Shown piece by piece: positions 8,883-16,964 of a DNA stretch of 64,000 bases (position 1 is the first letter of the stretch; each line of letters opens with the position of its first letter). The stretch is taken from the NCBI GenBank assembly GCA_020161695.1, contig JAIUOO010000013.1:1-64000 (forward strand), written 5' to 3'. Position numbers and translations under genes: made by a program. The notes under the pieces are model-generated. The model searched no databases and was not told the DNA's origin. It saw only the letters and a list, made by a program, of their open reading frames with translations. The stretch comes from Pseudomonadota bacterium. GTDB taxonomy: Bacteria; Pseudomonadota; Alphaproteobacteria; Rhizobiales; Phreatobacteraceae.

Positions 8883-9434
8883 TCAGCCCTTTGCCTTCGC
8901 AAGGGCCTGCTGCACCGGGAATGGCAGGTTGCGGACCTCGGTCCACGGCACGTCGAAACGCGTCATGAACTTCAGGCGGAAGGTCATCCGGCTCATCAGC
9001 CAGCCCTCGGGCGTGCGCCGGTATTCGTCATCCTCGATGGCCGACATCCAGCAGGGCGTGTCGCCCTCGGTCAGCGTGCAGACCTGCCAGAGCATCCAGC
9101 GGGCTTTCGCGGTGTCGCCGTCGATGTCGATGCGGGGATTGAGGAAATAGTGCATGGCGAAGGACCAGCCGCCCTTGCGCACGAAGGCATAGATGGCCTC
9201 GCGTCCCTCGCAGAGGCCGAAATGCTCGCCTCCGTCCCAGACCGCGTCCTCGGTGAACAGCCCGGCCTGAAGCCGCCCGATGCGGTCGAGTTCGTCCTGC
9301 GGCTTGCGGCGGTGGTCGTCCGTGTATTTCTCGTCGGCATATTCGGCGTAGCGCGCCTTGAGGTCGCGGATCGCGTCGATGTCCTCGAGCCGGCGGATGC
9401 GCTCCTCGATGCTCGCCATGTCGATGCTCGCCAT
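8883..9434 (-). CDS. SnoaL-like / NTF2-superfamily protein
   Basis: A 183-aa protein of the SnoaL-like (NTF2 fold) group: IRRLEDIDAIRDLKARYAEYAD near the N-terminus is the helix that usually opens this domain, followed by LFTEDAVWDGGEHFG and HYFLNPRIDIDGDTAKARW, typical of the cone-shaped fold. Relatives act as small isomerases, dehydratases or hydrolases, or as ring-hydroxylating dioxygenase-like beta subunits; the reaction here cannot be inferred. The first five codons are duplicated (MASID-MASIE), giving two in-frame ATGs at 9434 and 9419. A GGGAGA site lies upstream of 9434, so I use that start. An apparent in-frame fusion to upstream DNA (open to 10406) is an artefact of GC-rich sequence. 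Confidence 0.75.
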   Translation of the reverse strand: MASIDMASIEERIRRLEDIDAIRDLKARYAEYADEKYTDDHRRKPQDELDRIGRLQAGLFTEDAVWDGGEHFGLCEGREAIYAFVRKGGWSFAMHYFLNPRIDIDGDTAKARWMLWQVCTLTEGDTPCWMSAIEDDEYRRTPEGWLMSRMTFRLKFMTRFDVPWTEVRNLPFPVQQALAKAKG

Positions 9435-9472
9435 GTCCGGTTCTCCCTGCCGCGCCGGCCCATGGCTCCGTG

Positions 9473-10501
9473 CTAGCGGGCGGGCTCGTCGGCGGCCAGA
9501 GCAGCCGCGAGCCTCTGCCATGCGGCCTCGTCCCCGGGCAGGCCGAAGCGCAGGCGGTGCGGATGGGCGGCGAAGCGGCGGACATGGATGCCATGCCGCC
9601 CGAGCCGCTCGAACAGGGCGGGCGCCTCCGGTGTTTCGAGCAACCGGAACAGCGCCGTGCCGCCGGCAACCCGGCCGGACGAGGCAAGGAGCGCATCGAG
9701 GCGGGCCGCATCCGCCTCCCGTTCTGCGCGGGTCGCGGTCAGCCAATCCCGGTCGGAAAGCGCAACGCGCCCGACATGGAGGGCAGGCCCCGGCACGGCC
9801 CAGGGTCCGAGCCGGTCGGCAAGGCGGGCGGCCAGGTCCGCCGGTCCGATGGCGAAGCCGAGTCGCAGGCCGGCGAGCCCATAGGTCTTGCCGAAGGAGC
9901 GCAGGACGACGGTCGCGGGCGGCAGGTCGGGGACGATGCTGGCCTCGGGGGTGAAATCGGCGAAGGCCTCGTCGACCACCAGCAATCCGCCCATGCCGGC
10001 GAGACGGGCGGCGGTCCGATTCAGGTCCGCCCGCGCCACGATGCGGCCGTCCGGGTTGTTGGGATTGACGATGACGACGATGGCGGCCGTGCCTGCCGCG
10101 TCCGGATCGGCCGTCTCGCGAACCGCGAAGCCCGCCTTGCGCCAGGCATGAGCATGTTCGCCGTAGGTCGGCCCGAGCACGGCGACCTCTGCGCCGGCAG
10201 GCGCCAGCGTCGGGATCGTTTCGATCAGGATCTGGGTACCCGGCGCCGCGACGATCGCGGCGCGGTCCGGCACGCGATAGGCCGCTCGGGCGGCCGCCAG
10301 CAGCGCCGCCTCGTCCGCGCGCGCGGGCAGCCGCTGCCATGCTGCGGCAGGAATGCAGGGCAGGGGATATGGAACGGGGTTGATTCCGGTCGAAAGGTCG
10401 ATCCACGGTTCAGATGCAGCCGGAAACTGGCGGCGGGCTTCGCCAAGATCGCCGCCATGCTCCAGTCTGGCTCCGCTGCCGGCTTCCAGGGTCTCGCCCA
10501 C
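9473..10501 (-). CDS. cobC: Threonine-phosphate decarboxylase (cobalamin biosynthesis)
   Basis: A 342-aa PLP enzyme that makes (R)-1-amino-2-propanol phosphate, the linker between the corrin ring and the lower ligand of vitamin B12. The N-terminal HGG and WIDLSTGINP are diagnostic of CobC/CobD decarboxylases, NPNNPDGR and VVDEAFADF contact the cofactor, and SFGKTYGLAGLRLGF (about residues 200-214) carries the PLP lysine. The start is a GTG at 10501, which keeps the family-typical short lead before HGG. It diverges from cobD, the next pathway step, with only two bases between start codons. I use the Pseudomonas denitrificans naming; in Salmonella this enzyme is called CobD. Confidence 0.93.
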   Translation of the reverse strand: MGETLEAGSGARLEHGGDLGEARRQFPAASEPWIDLSTGINPVPYPLPCIPAAAWQRLPARADEAALLAAARAAYRVPDRAAIVAAPGTQILIETIPTLAPAGAEVAVLGPTYGEHAHAWRKAGFAVRETADPDAAGTAAIVVIVNPNNPDGRIVARADLNRTAARLAGMGGLLVVDEAFADFTPEASIVPDLPPATVVLRSFGKTYGLAGLRLGFAIGPADLAARLADRLGPWAVPGPALHVGRVALSDRDWLTATRAEREADAARLDALLASSGRVAGGTALFRLLETPEAPALFERLGRHGIHVRRFAAHPHRLRFGLPGDEAAWQRLAAALAADEPAR

Positions 10502-10503
10502 GC

Positions 10504-11484
10504 ATGTCCCCCTTCTCGCCTCTGGTGATCCTCGCCGCCGCGCTCGTGATCGAGGCGCTGGCCGGCTATCCGCCCTGGCTGTTTCGCGCCATCGGCCATC
10601 CGGTGACGTGGATCGGCGCGCTTATTGGCACACTCGACCGGCTGATGAACAGGGAGGAGCACAGCCATCAGGACCGCCGCCGGGCCGGCGTCATGGCGCT
10701 GGTCGCCGTGCTGGCGGTGACCGGCGGCGCGGCGCTCGCCATTGCGGGCCTGTGCGAGAGCCTCGACGTGTTCGGGCTGGTGCCGCTGGCTTTCGTGGCA
10801 TCGACGCTGATCGCGCAGCGTAGCTTGCACGACCATGTCGCGGCGGTGGCCGCGGGGTTGCAGCGGGAAGGGCTCGCCGGCGGCCGGGCGGCGGTGTCGA
10901 TGATCGTCGGGCGCAATCCCGAGAGCCTCGACGAGGCCGGCGTGTCGCGGGCGGCCATCGAGAGCCTCGCCGAGAACTTCTCGGACGGCGTCACGGCGCC
11001 GGCGTTCTGGCTCGGTGTCGCGGGCCTGCCGGGCATAGCGCTCTACAAGGCGATCAACACTGCCGATTCCATGATCGGCCACCGCAATCCGCGCCATGAA
11101 TCCTTCGGCTGGGCGGCGGCGCGGCTGGACGACCTCGTCAACCTGCCGGCCTCGCGCCTGACCGCCGGGCTGATCATCGGCGCGGCGGCGCTGGACGGCC
11201 TCGCGCCCGCGCGCGCATCGCTCGACGCCGTCCGCCGCTATGCGCGCCATCACCGTTCGCCCAATGCCGGATGGCCCGAGGCCGCCATGGCCGGAGCGCT
11301 CGGCATCAGGCTCGCGGGCCCCCGGACCTATGGCGACGTCGTGGTCGAGGACCGCTGGATGGGGCAGGGCCGGGCCGAGGCGACGGCAGCGGACATCCGC
11401 GCCGCGCTTCGGCTCTATCGGCGCGCGGTCGGTCTCGGCTGGGCGCTGGTCGCCGGCCTGATCGCGCTCGTGGCCGCGATCTGA
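10504..11484 (+). CDS. cobD: Adenosylcobinamide-phosphate synthase (CobD/CbiB)
   Basis: A 326-aa integral membrane enzyme that joins adenosylcobyric acid to aminopropanol (phosphate), the step after CobC. Several hydrophobic segments are evident, including VILAALVIEALAG-like and VMALVAVLAVTGGAALAIAG stretches. Family signatures include HPVTWIG, IVGRNPESLDEAGVSRAAIESLAENFSDG in parts, ALYKAINTADSMIGHR, and DDLVNLPASRLTA. The ATG at 10504 matches the normal family N-terminus. Its 5' end abuts that of cobC on the other strand, so its promoter must lie inside cobC or the transcript must be nearly leaderless. No cobalamin riboswitch is visible nearby. Confidence 0.93.
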   Translation: MSPFSPLVILAAALVIEALAGYPPWLFRAIGHPVTWIGALIGTLDRLMNREEHSHQDRRRAGVMALVAVLAVTGGAALAIAGLCESLDVFGLVPLAFVASTLIAQRSLHDHVAAVAAGLQREGLAGGRAAVSMIVGRNPESLDEAGVSRAAIESLAENFSDGVTAPAFWLGVAGLPGIALYKAINTADSMIGHRNPRHESFGWAAARLDDLVNLPASRLTAGLIIGAAALDGLAPARASLDAVRRYARHHRSPNAGWPEAAMAGALGIRLAGPRTYGDVVVEDRWMGQGRAEATAADIRAALRLYRRAVGLGWALVAGLIALVAAI

Positions 11485-11535
11485 CTGCGCGCCGCGCGTC
11501 GCCCACCCGCATGGAGGCGTTCCGGGCTGCCGATA

Positions 11536-11576
11536 TTGACTCGCCGCCATCGCCTTAGGTAAGTAACTGGTGAGTT
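11536..11576 (+). promoter_or_regulatory. Promoter and candidate TetR operator of the ABC-importer operon
   Basis: TTGACT (11536-11541) and TAAGTA (11560-11565) form a -35/-10 pair with an 18-bp spacer. The -10 is embedded in GTAAGTAACTGGTGAGTT (11559-11576), which matches 16 of 18 bases with a site at 22333-22350 upstream of the operon containing the tetR gene. The site is an imperfect inverted repeat centred on aaCtGGT, in the style of TetR-family operators. Overlap with the -10 suggests repression. Confidence 0.6.
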
Positions 11577-11606
11577 ATATAGAGCCGACCCGCAGAGGTC
11601 GGGTGC

Positions 11607-12437
11607 ATGGGAGCGAGACGGATGGCGGAGCGCGCGCAGAGCGGCTGGTCGACGGTTGTCCGGTGGCTCGATGCGCCCTGGCTCAAGCCCTTCGCGATGC
11701 TGGCGCTGATGATCGTCCTGTGGGACGTCGCGATCTGGCTGTTCAATGTGCCGCCCTATCTGATCCCGCGTCCCTGGGACGTGGTGAAGGCTTTCGGCAC
11801 GGATGGGCCGCTGCTGCTGCGCGAATCCATCCCGACGACGGTGGCGACGCTTGGTGGCTTCCTGCTCTCCGCGCTGTTCGGCATCCCCATCGCCATGCTG
11901 ATCGCCGGCTCGCGCACGGTGGAATCCTATTTCTATCCGCTGCTGGTGTTTTCCCAGTCGATCCCGAAGGTCGCCATCGCGCCGCTGTTCGTTGTGTGGT
12001 TCGGCTTCGGGCTGGCGCCGAAGGTGATCACCGCCTTCCTGCTCGGCTTCTTCCCCGTGGTCGTGGCGGGCGTTCAGGGCTTCAAGGCGCTCGACACCGA
12101 CATGCGCGACCTCGCCCGCTCGATGAAGTGCTCGCGCTGGCAGATGTTCACGATGGTGAGCCTGCCGAATGCGCTGCCGGCCATCTTCTCCGGCCTCAAG
12201 GTGTCGGTGACGCTGGCCGTGGTCGGCGCGGTGGTCGGCGAGTTCGTCGGCTCCAATTCCGGCATCGGCTTCGTGCTGCAGCGCTCGATCGGCAATTTCG
12301 AGCTGCCGACCATGTTCGCGGCGCTCGTCCTGCTCGCGCTGATCGGCGTCGTGCTGTTCTGGATCGTCGACATCATCGAGCGCTTCGCCCTGCCGTGGCA
12401 CACCAGCCGCCGGCATGAATTCGTTGCAACCACCTGA
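11607..12437 (+). CDS. ABC transporter permease, SsuC/TauC (NitT/TauT) type
   Basis: A 276-aa inner-membrane permease with about six hydrophobic segments and the binding-protein-dependent transport signature in LARSMKCSRWQMFTMVSLPNALPAI (parts; the EAA loop, roughly residues 168-192). It belongs to the SsuC/TauC class that imports sulfonates, nitrate, pyrimidine precursors and many aromatic or sugar-derived solutes. It opens an operon with a binding protein, ATPase and catabolic enzymes. Two starts are possible, ATG at 11607 and ATG at 11622, each with a purine-rich site about eight bases upstream; I give the longer. The candidate operator at 11559-11576 lies just upstream. Confidence 0.9.
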   Translation: MGARRMAERAQSGWSTVVRWLDAPWLKPFAMLALMIVLWDVAIWLFNVPPYLIPRPWDVVKAFGTDGPLLLRESIPTTVATLGGFLLSALFGIPIAMLIAGSRTVESYFYPLLVFSQSIPKVAIAPLFVVWFGFGLAPKVITAFLLGFFPVVVAGVQGFKALDTDMRDLARSMKCSRWQMFTMVSLPNALPAIFSGLKVSVTLAVVGAVVGEFVGSNSGIGFVLQRSIGNFELPTMFAALVLLALIGVVLFWIVDIIERFALPWHTSRRHEFVATT

Positions 12438-12486
12438 GAACAATCGGCCCGAGCCAACGGGCTCCCAACCCTCAAGGGAGGACAAT

Positions 12487-13488
12487 ATGGACCGCCGCAC
12501 ATTCGTCATCGCCACCGGTGCCGGCCTCGTCGCCGCGCCCGCGCTCATCCGCTCGGCGCATTCGGCCGACAAGGTTCAGCTGCTGCTGAACTGGTATCTC
12601 TATGGCGAGCATGCGCCGTTCTTCTACGGCAAGAAGCTCGGCCTGTTCGAGAAAGAGGGCATCGACCTCCAGATCGTCGAGGGGCGTGGCTCGGGCGTGA
12701 GCCTGCAGGCGGTCGGCGCCAAGTCGGCCCATTTCGGCCATGTCGACATGTCGGCCGTGGTGCGCGCCGGTATTCGCGGCGCCCCGGTCGTCTCGACCGG
12801 CGTGCTCCTGCAGAAGAACCCGGCCGCCGCCATGAGCTTCACCGAGAAGAACATCCGCACCGCCAACGACCTCAAGGGCAAGACGGTCGCCACCACGCCG
12901 GGCGATGCGCTCTCGCAGGTCTGGCCGGCCTTCCTCAAGAAGGCGAACCTGCGCGACAGCGATGTGCGCCTGGTGCAGGGCGACGCCCAGACGAAGCTGA
13001 ACGCGGTGATCTCCGGTCAGGCCGACGTGCTGCTCGGCTTCTCCCATGACCAGTCGATGAAGCTCAAGGACGCAACCGGCAAGTCGGTCTACCCGATCAT
13101 GTTCTCCGACTACGGCCTGAACGCGGTCGCCACCGGCATCGTCGCCCATCGCGACACGCTGTCCGGCAGCCCGGACCTCGTACGCCGCTTCATGCGCGCC
13201 GCGACTCTCTCGGCCGAGGCGGCCGAGAAGAACGCGTCGGCCGCTGCCGACGCCATGCTGGAGGCCGATTCCAAGGCCGGCAAGAAGGAGACGCTGACCG
13301 AGGGGTTCGAGATTTCGACGAAGCTCTACCGCGTCACCGCCGATCAGCGGCCTTTCCACACCAACGCCAATGCGGTGAAGGAAACCGTGGACCTTCTGGT
13401 CGAGTATGGCGGCGTCGATCCCTCCGCCAAGGAGAAGCTCGCCAGCTTCTTCACCACCGACTTCCTGCCGGGCAAGGCGACGAACTGA
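12487..13488 (+). CDS. ABC transporter substrate-binding protein, NMT1/SsuA-like
   Basis: A 333-aa periplasmic binding protein. The N-terminus MDRRTFVIATGAGLVAAPAL has a twin-arginine-type signal, with processing likely after SAHSA. The mature start, LLNWYLYGEHAPFFYGKKLG, is typical of NMT1/THI5-like and SsuA-like receptors that feed NitT/TauT importers. A strong AGGGAGGA ribosome-binding site precedes ATG 12487. The ligand cannot be read from the sequence. The neighbours (enolase-superfamily enzyme, dehydrogenase, aldolase-like DUF993, isomerases) suggest a polyol, sugar acid or related compound rather than a sulfonate. The gene order permease, receptor, ATPase is conserved within one transcription unit. 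Confidence 0.88.
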   Translation: MDRRTFVIATGAGLVAAPALIRSAHSADKVQLLLNWYLYGEHAPFFYGKKLGLFEKEGIDLQIVEGRGSGVSLQAVGAKSAHFGHVDMSAVVRAGIRGAPVVSTGVLLQKNPAAAMSFTEKNIRTANDLKGKTVATTPGDALSQVWPAFLKKANLRDSDVRLVQGDAQTKLNAVISGQADVLLGFSHDQSMKLKDATGKSVYPIMFSDYGLNAVATGIVAHRDTLSGSPDLVRRFMRAATLSAEAAEKNASAAADAMLEADSKAGKKETLTEGFEISTKLYRVTADQRPFHTNANAVKETVDLLVEYGGVDPSAKEKLASFFTTDFLPGKATN

Positions 13489-13502
13489 GCTGCGACAAGC
13501 GA

Positions 13503-13527
13503 CGGACCGGCTTATCGCGCCGGTCCG
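13503..13527 (+). repeat. Intra-operon hairpin between receptor and ATPase genes
   Basis: CGGACCGGC (13503-13511) and GCCGGTCCG (13519-13527) form a perfect 9-bp stem with a 7-nt loop directly after the receptor gene. It lacks a T-run. Such hairpins often protect the binding-protein mRNA 3' end and so give more receptor than ATPase; that role is inferred from position. Confidence 0.5.
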
Positions 13528-13560
13528 CCTGCCGGCCCTTGCCATGACGAAGCGGACACG

Positions 13561-14400
13561 ATGACCAGACCCAATCTCCGCCTGATCGAAACGCCAGAAG
13601 TGCCCGCCGCGCGCGTTCCCGCCCATGCCGGCGAACCGGCCATCGGCATCAAGGCGCTGACCAAGACCTATCGCACCCGCGACGGCGATGTGCCGACGCT
13701 GCGGCCCATCGATCTCGACATTGCCGACGGCGAATTCGTCGCGGTGGTGGGTCCGTCGGGCTGCGGCAAGTCCACGCTGCTCAAGCTGATCGCCGGCCTG
13801 ATCGAGCCGACCTCCGGTTCCATCGAGGTCGGCGGCAAGGAAGTGGTCGAACCGCCGGACGATGTCGGTATCGTGTTCCAGAGCCCGGTTCTGCTGGCAT
13901 GGCGCTCGGTGCTCGCCAACATCATGATGCCGGTGGAAGTGCGCAAACTCGACTATGCCTCGCATCTGGAGCGCGCGAAGGCGCTGATCAAGACGGCGCG
14001 GCTCGATGGCTTCGAGAACAAATATCCCTGGCAGCTTTCCGGCGGCATGCAGCAGCGCGCCGCCATCTGCCGGGCGCTGGTCCACGATCCGAAGATCGTG
14101 CTGATGGATGAGCCCTTCGGTGCCCTTGACGCGCTCACCCGCGAGCGGATGAACCTCGAACTGCAGCGCATCCATTTCGAGACCAAGAAGACCATCGTCC
14201 TGATCACGCATTCCATCCCGGAATCGGTGTTTCTCGCTGATCGCGTCGTTGTCATGAGCGACCGCCCCGGCACGATCGAGGCGATCTACGACGTGCCGCT
14301 GCCGCGCCCGCGCAGCCTCGAGGTGATGGGCACGCCCGTCTTCGCCGAGCTTGCCAAGCAGGTGCGTTCGCATTTCTACGCCGAGGGAGGCATCGACTGA
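13561..14400 (+). CDS. ABC transporter ATP-binding protein, SsuB/TauB type
   Basis: A 279-aa ATPase that powers the importer encoded just upstream. Walker A is GPSGCGKST (about residues 64-72), the Q-loop is VGIVFQSPVLLAW, the ABC signature is LSGGMQQRAAICRAL (about 159-173), and Walker B is VLMDEPFGALD followed by the H-loop ITHSI. An N-terminal extension of about 25 residues precedes the domain. The stop codon shares its last A with the ATG of the next gene (14400), so translation is probably coupled to the enolase-superfamily enzyme. Confidence 0.93.
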   Translation: MTRPNLRLIETPEVPAARVPAHAGEPAIGIKALTKTYRTRDGDVPTLRPIDLDIADGEFVAVVGPSGCGKSTLLKLIAGLIEPTSGSIEVGGKEVVEPPDDVGIVFQSPVLLAWRSVLANIMMPVEVRKLDYASHLERAKALIKTARLDGFENKYPWQLSGGMQQRAAICRALVHDPKIVLMDEPFGALDALTRERMNLELQRIHFETKKTIVLITHSIPESVFLADRVVVMSDRPGTIEAIYDVPLPRPRSLEVMGTPVFAELAKQVRSHFYAEGGID

Positions 14401-15806
14401 TGTCAGCGCCTCTCATCCGGCTGCATGATGTGGAAGCCTTCGAGCGCTGGACGCCGTTCGTAAGGCCGTTCCGCTTCGGCGCGGTGACGGTCGAAGGGGC
14501 CTTTCAGGCTTTCGTGCGGGTGGTCGTCGAGGTCGAGGGCCATGGCCGGGCCACCGGCATGGCCGCCGAGCTGATGCCGCCGAAATGGTTCGACAAGCGC
14601 GCGGAGCGCTCGGCCGAGGATACGGTGCGCGACCTGAAGCTGAGCCTTGCCCATGCGGTGGCCGAGGCGAATGCGCTCGGTCGGGCCGATACGGCGTTCG
14701 GGCTTCATGCGCAGCTGAACGGGCGCCAGCTCGCGTGGGCGCATGCGGAAGATGTCACGCCGCTATCGGCCAATTTCGGCGTCGCCGAGATCGACAAGGC
14801 GGTGCTGGACGGGCTTTCCAAGGCGCTCGGCGCGAGCTTCGTCAAGGTGCTGAACGGCAATGCGGTCGGCCTCGACAACAGGCTGACGCCGGACCTGGGC
14901 GGTCAGGTCATCGATGCCCGCCTCGGGGCGCTGAAACCCGCTTCCTCCATCGCCATCCGCCATACGGTCGGGCTCAACGACCGGATCGAGGGTGAGGACA
15001 GCCTCGCCAGCGAACTCGATGCCGCGGCGCTGCGCTATTTCAAGATCAAGGTCGGCGGCGACCCGGCGGCAGACCTGATCAGGCTGAAGTCCATTGCCGG
15101 CGTGCTCGACGGGCGTGGCATCGACTATCGCGCGACGCTGGACGCCAACGAGCAATATGCGCCCGAGGATCTCGTGACGCTCTATGCGCTTGCAGGGGCC
15201 GACGCAGCACTCGACAGCCTGTTTTCGCGCCTGCTGTTCATCGAGCAGCCGCTGGATCGCCGCGTCACCTTCGCGCGGGAGCTGGACCCGCGCATCGCCG
15301 CGCGGGGCGTCATCATCGACGAGGCGGACGACGGCTACGACGCCTTCCCGCGCGCGAAGGCTCTCGGCTATCGCGGCGTCTCCTCGAAGTGCTGCAAGGG
15401 CCTCTACAAGTCGCTGCTGAACGCCTCGCGCGTGGCGCTGTGGAATGCCGAAAAGACCGGCGGTCCCGATTTCATCATCTCGGCGGAGGACCTGACCTGC
15501 CAGCCGGGCCTTGCTGTCCAGCAGGACACGGCGCTGGTCGCGGCTCTCGGCCTGACCCATGTCGAGCGCAACGGCCATCACTACGTCGACGGTTTCGGGC
15601 TCGCGCCCGCCGCGGAGGCTCAGCGGTTCCGCAATGCCCATCCCGCCCTCTACACGGGCGCGGGCGACGCTGTCCGCCTGAACGTCGCCTCCGGCGATCT
15701 CGACACGACATCGCTCTACGGCCCGGGTTTCGCCTCCGGCGCCGAACCCGACTGGGCCTCGCTCGATCTCCTTTCGCTCTCCGTTTCCGAAGGACTGCCC
15801 GCATGA
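14400..15806 (+). CDS. Enolase-superfamily enzyme (mandelate racemase / muconate-lactonizing-like)
   Basis: A 468-aa protein, longer than the usual 350-400 aa of this superfamily. The barrel motifs are FKIKVGG (about residues 212-218), the metal ligands in DANEQY (247-252), IEQPLD (280-285) and DEADD (306-310), and a late lysine in SSKCCKG (328-334). The KxK plus late-Lys arrangement resembles the muconate-lactonizing subgroup, in which the two lysines flank the substrate. The reaction would be abstraction of a proton next to a carboxylate (dehydration, racemization or cycloisomerization). The extra length sits partly at the C-terminus (about residues 400-468). Genes on both sides overlap it, so it is clearly part of the importer operon. 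Confidence 0.8.
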   Translation: MSAPLIRLHDVEAFERWTPFVRPFRFGAVTVEGAFQAFVRVVVEVEGHGRATGMAAELMPPKWFDKRAERSAEDTVRDLKLSLAHAVAEANALGRADTAFGLHAQLNGRQLAWAHAEDVTPLSANFGVAEIDKAVLDGLSKALGASFVKVLNGNAVGLDNRLTPDLGGQVIDARLGALKPASSIAIRHTVGLNDRIEGEDSLASELDAAALRYFKIKVGGDPAADLIRLKSIAGVLDGRGIDYRATLDANEQYAPEDLVTLYALAGADAALDSLFSRLLFIEQPLDRRVTFARELDPRIAARGVIIDEADDGYDAFPRAKALGYRGVSSKCCKGLYKSLLNASRVALWNAEKTGGPDFIISAEDLTCQPGLAVQQDTALVAALGLTHVERNGHHYVDGFGLAPAAEAQRFRNAHPALYTGAGDAVRLNVASGDLDTTSLYGPGFASGAEPDWASLDLLSLSVSEGLPA

Positions 15807-16954
15807 CCACCAAAAGACTCGGCCTCGTGATGAACGGCGTGACCGGCCGCATGGGCACGAACCAGCATCTCGTGCGCTCGGTCGCGGCCATCCGTGCGCA
15901 GGGCGGCGTTAAGCTGTCCGACGGCACGCGCGTGCAGCTCGATCCGATCCTGATCGGCCGCAACGCCGACAAGGTGGCGGCGCTCGCCAAGGCCAACGGT
16001 GTCGAGCGCTGGGGCACCGACCTGGACGCGGCCATCGCCGATCCGAACAACCAGATCTTCTTCGACGCGGCGACGACGCAGATGCGCCCGACCCTGCTCG
16101 AAAAGGCGATCCATGCCGGCAAGCACATCTATTGCGAGAAACCGATCGCGACGAACCTCCCCGAGGCGCTGAAGATCGTCAAGCTCGCCAAGGAAAAGGG
16201 CGTGAAGAACGGCACCGTGCAGGACAAGCTGTTCCTGCCCGGCCTGATGAAGCTCAAGTCGCTGCGCGATTCCGGCTTCTTCGGCCGCATGCTCTCGGTG
16301 CGCGGCGAGTTCGGCTACTGGGTGTTCGAGGGCGACTGGCAGGAGGCGCAGCGTCCGTCCTGGAACTACCGCAACGAGGATGGCGGCGGCATGATCCTCG
16401 ATATGGTCTGCCACTGGCGCTACGTGCTCGACAACCTGTTCGGCGAGGTGAAGTCGGTCTCCTGCCTCGGCGCGACGCACATCCCCGAGCGCTGGGACGA
16501 GAACGGCAAGCCCTACAAGGCGACGGCTGATGATGCCGCCTATGCCACGTTCGAGCTTGAGGGCGGCGTCATCGCCCACATGAACATGAGCTGGGTGACG
16601 CGCGTCTATCGCGACGATCTCGTCACCTTCAACGTCGACGGCACGCTGGGTTCGGCGGTCGCCGGCCTCCATGACTGCGTGATCCAGCCGCGCAACGCGA
16701 CCCCGCGTCCGGTCTGGAACCCCGACCAGAAGCAGACCATCAACTTCCGCGACACCTGGCAGACCATGCCGGACAACACGACCTACGATAACGGCTTCAA
16801 GGTGCAGTGGGAGATGTTCATCCGCCACGTGGTGGAGGACGCTCCCTACAAGTACGGCCTCATCGAGGGCGCCAAGGGCGTTCAGCTCGTGGAATGCGCG
16901 CTGCAGAGCTGGAAGGAGCGCCGCTGGATCGACGTTCCGAAGCTGACCGTCTGA
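15803..16954 (+). CDS. Gfo/Idh/MocA family dehydrogenase
   Basis: A 383-aa NAD(P)-dependent oxidoreductase. The Rossmann start is GLVMNGVTGRMG, close to the DapB-type glycine motif, and the family signature HIYCEKPIATNLPEA (about residues 107-121) carries the catalytic lysine region; a following GGGMILDMVCHW contributes the active-site His. Members oxidize or reduce sugar-like hydroxyl groups (inositols, sugar lactones, 3-keto-glycosides). It overlaps the enolase-superfamily gene by four bases (ATGA), implying coupled translation. The C-terminal part is unusually rich in Trp and aromatic residues (PSWNYRNEDG, RPVWNPDQK). The substrate is unknown. Confidence 0.88.
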   Translation: MTTKRLGLVMNGVTGRMGTNQHLVRSVAAIRAQGGVKLSDGTRVQLDPILIGRNADKVAALAKANGVERWGTDLDAAIADPNNQIFFDAATTQMRPTLLEKAIHAGKHIYCEKPIATNLPEALKIVKLAKEKGVKNGTVQDKLFLPGLMKLKSLRDSGFFGRMLSVRGEFGYWVFEGDWQEAQRPSWNYRNEDGGGMILDMVCHWRYVLDNLFGEVKSVSCLGATHIPERWDENGKPYKATADDAAYATFELEGGVIAHMNMSWVTRVYRDDLVTFNVDGTLGSAVAGLHDCVIQPRNATPRPVWNPDQKQTINFRDTWQTMPDNTTYDNGFKVQWEMFIRHVVEDAPYKYGLIEGAKGVQLVECALQSWKERRWIDVPKLTV

Positions 16955-16964
16955 GGAGGCCGGC

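Noticed and set aside
6889-9150. 753-codon plus-strand open frame
   Set aside because: It is antisense to the aminotransferase and Old Yellow Enzyme genes, both of which have clear active-site motifs; composition is Arg/Gly/Ala-rich without domains.
8883-10406. Apparent 507-aa fusion of an Arg/Ala/Pro-rich region to the SnoaL-like protein
   Set aside because: The upstream part is a wrong-frame reading of cobC; a ribosome-binding site and family-like N-terminus place the true start at 9434.
12472-14373. 633-codon minus-strand open frame
   Set aside because: It runs antisense to the binding protein and ATPase genes of the importer operon and has no domain of its own.
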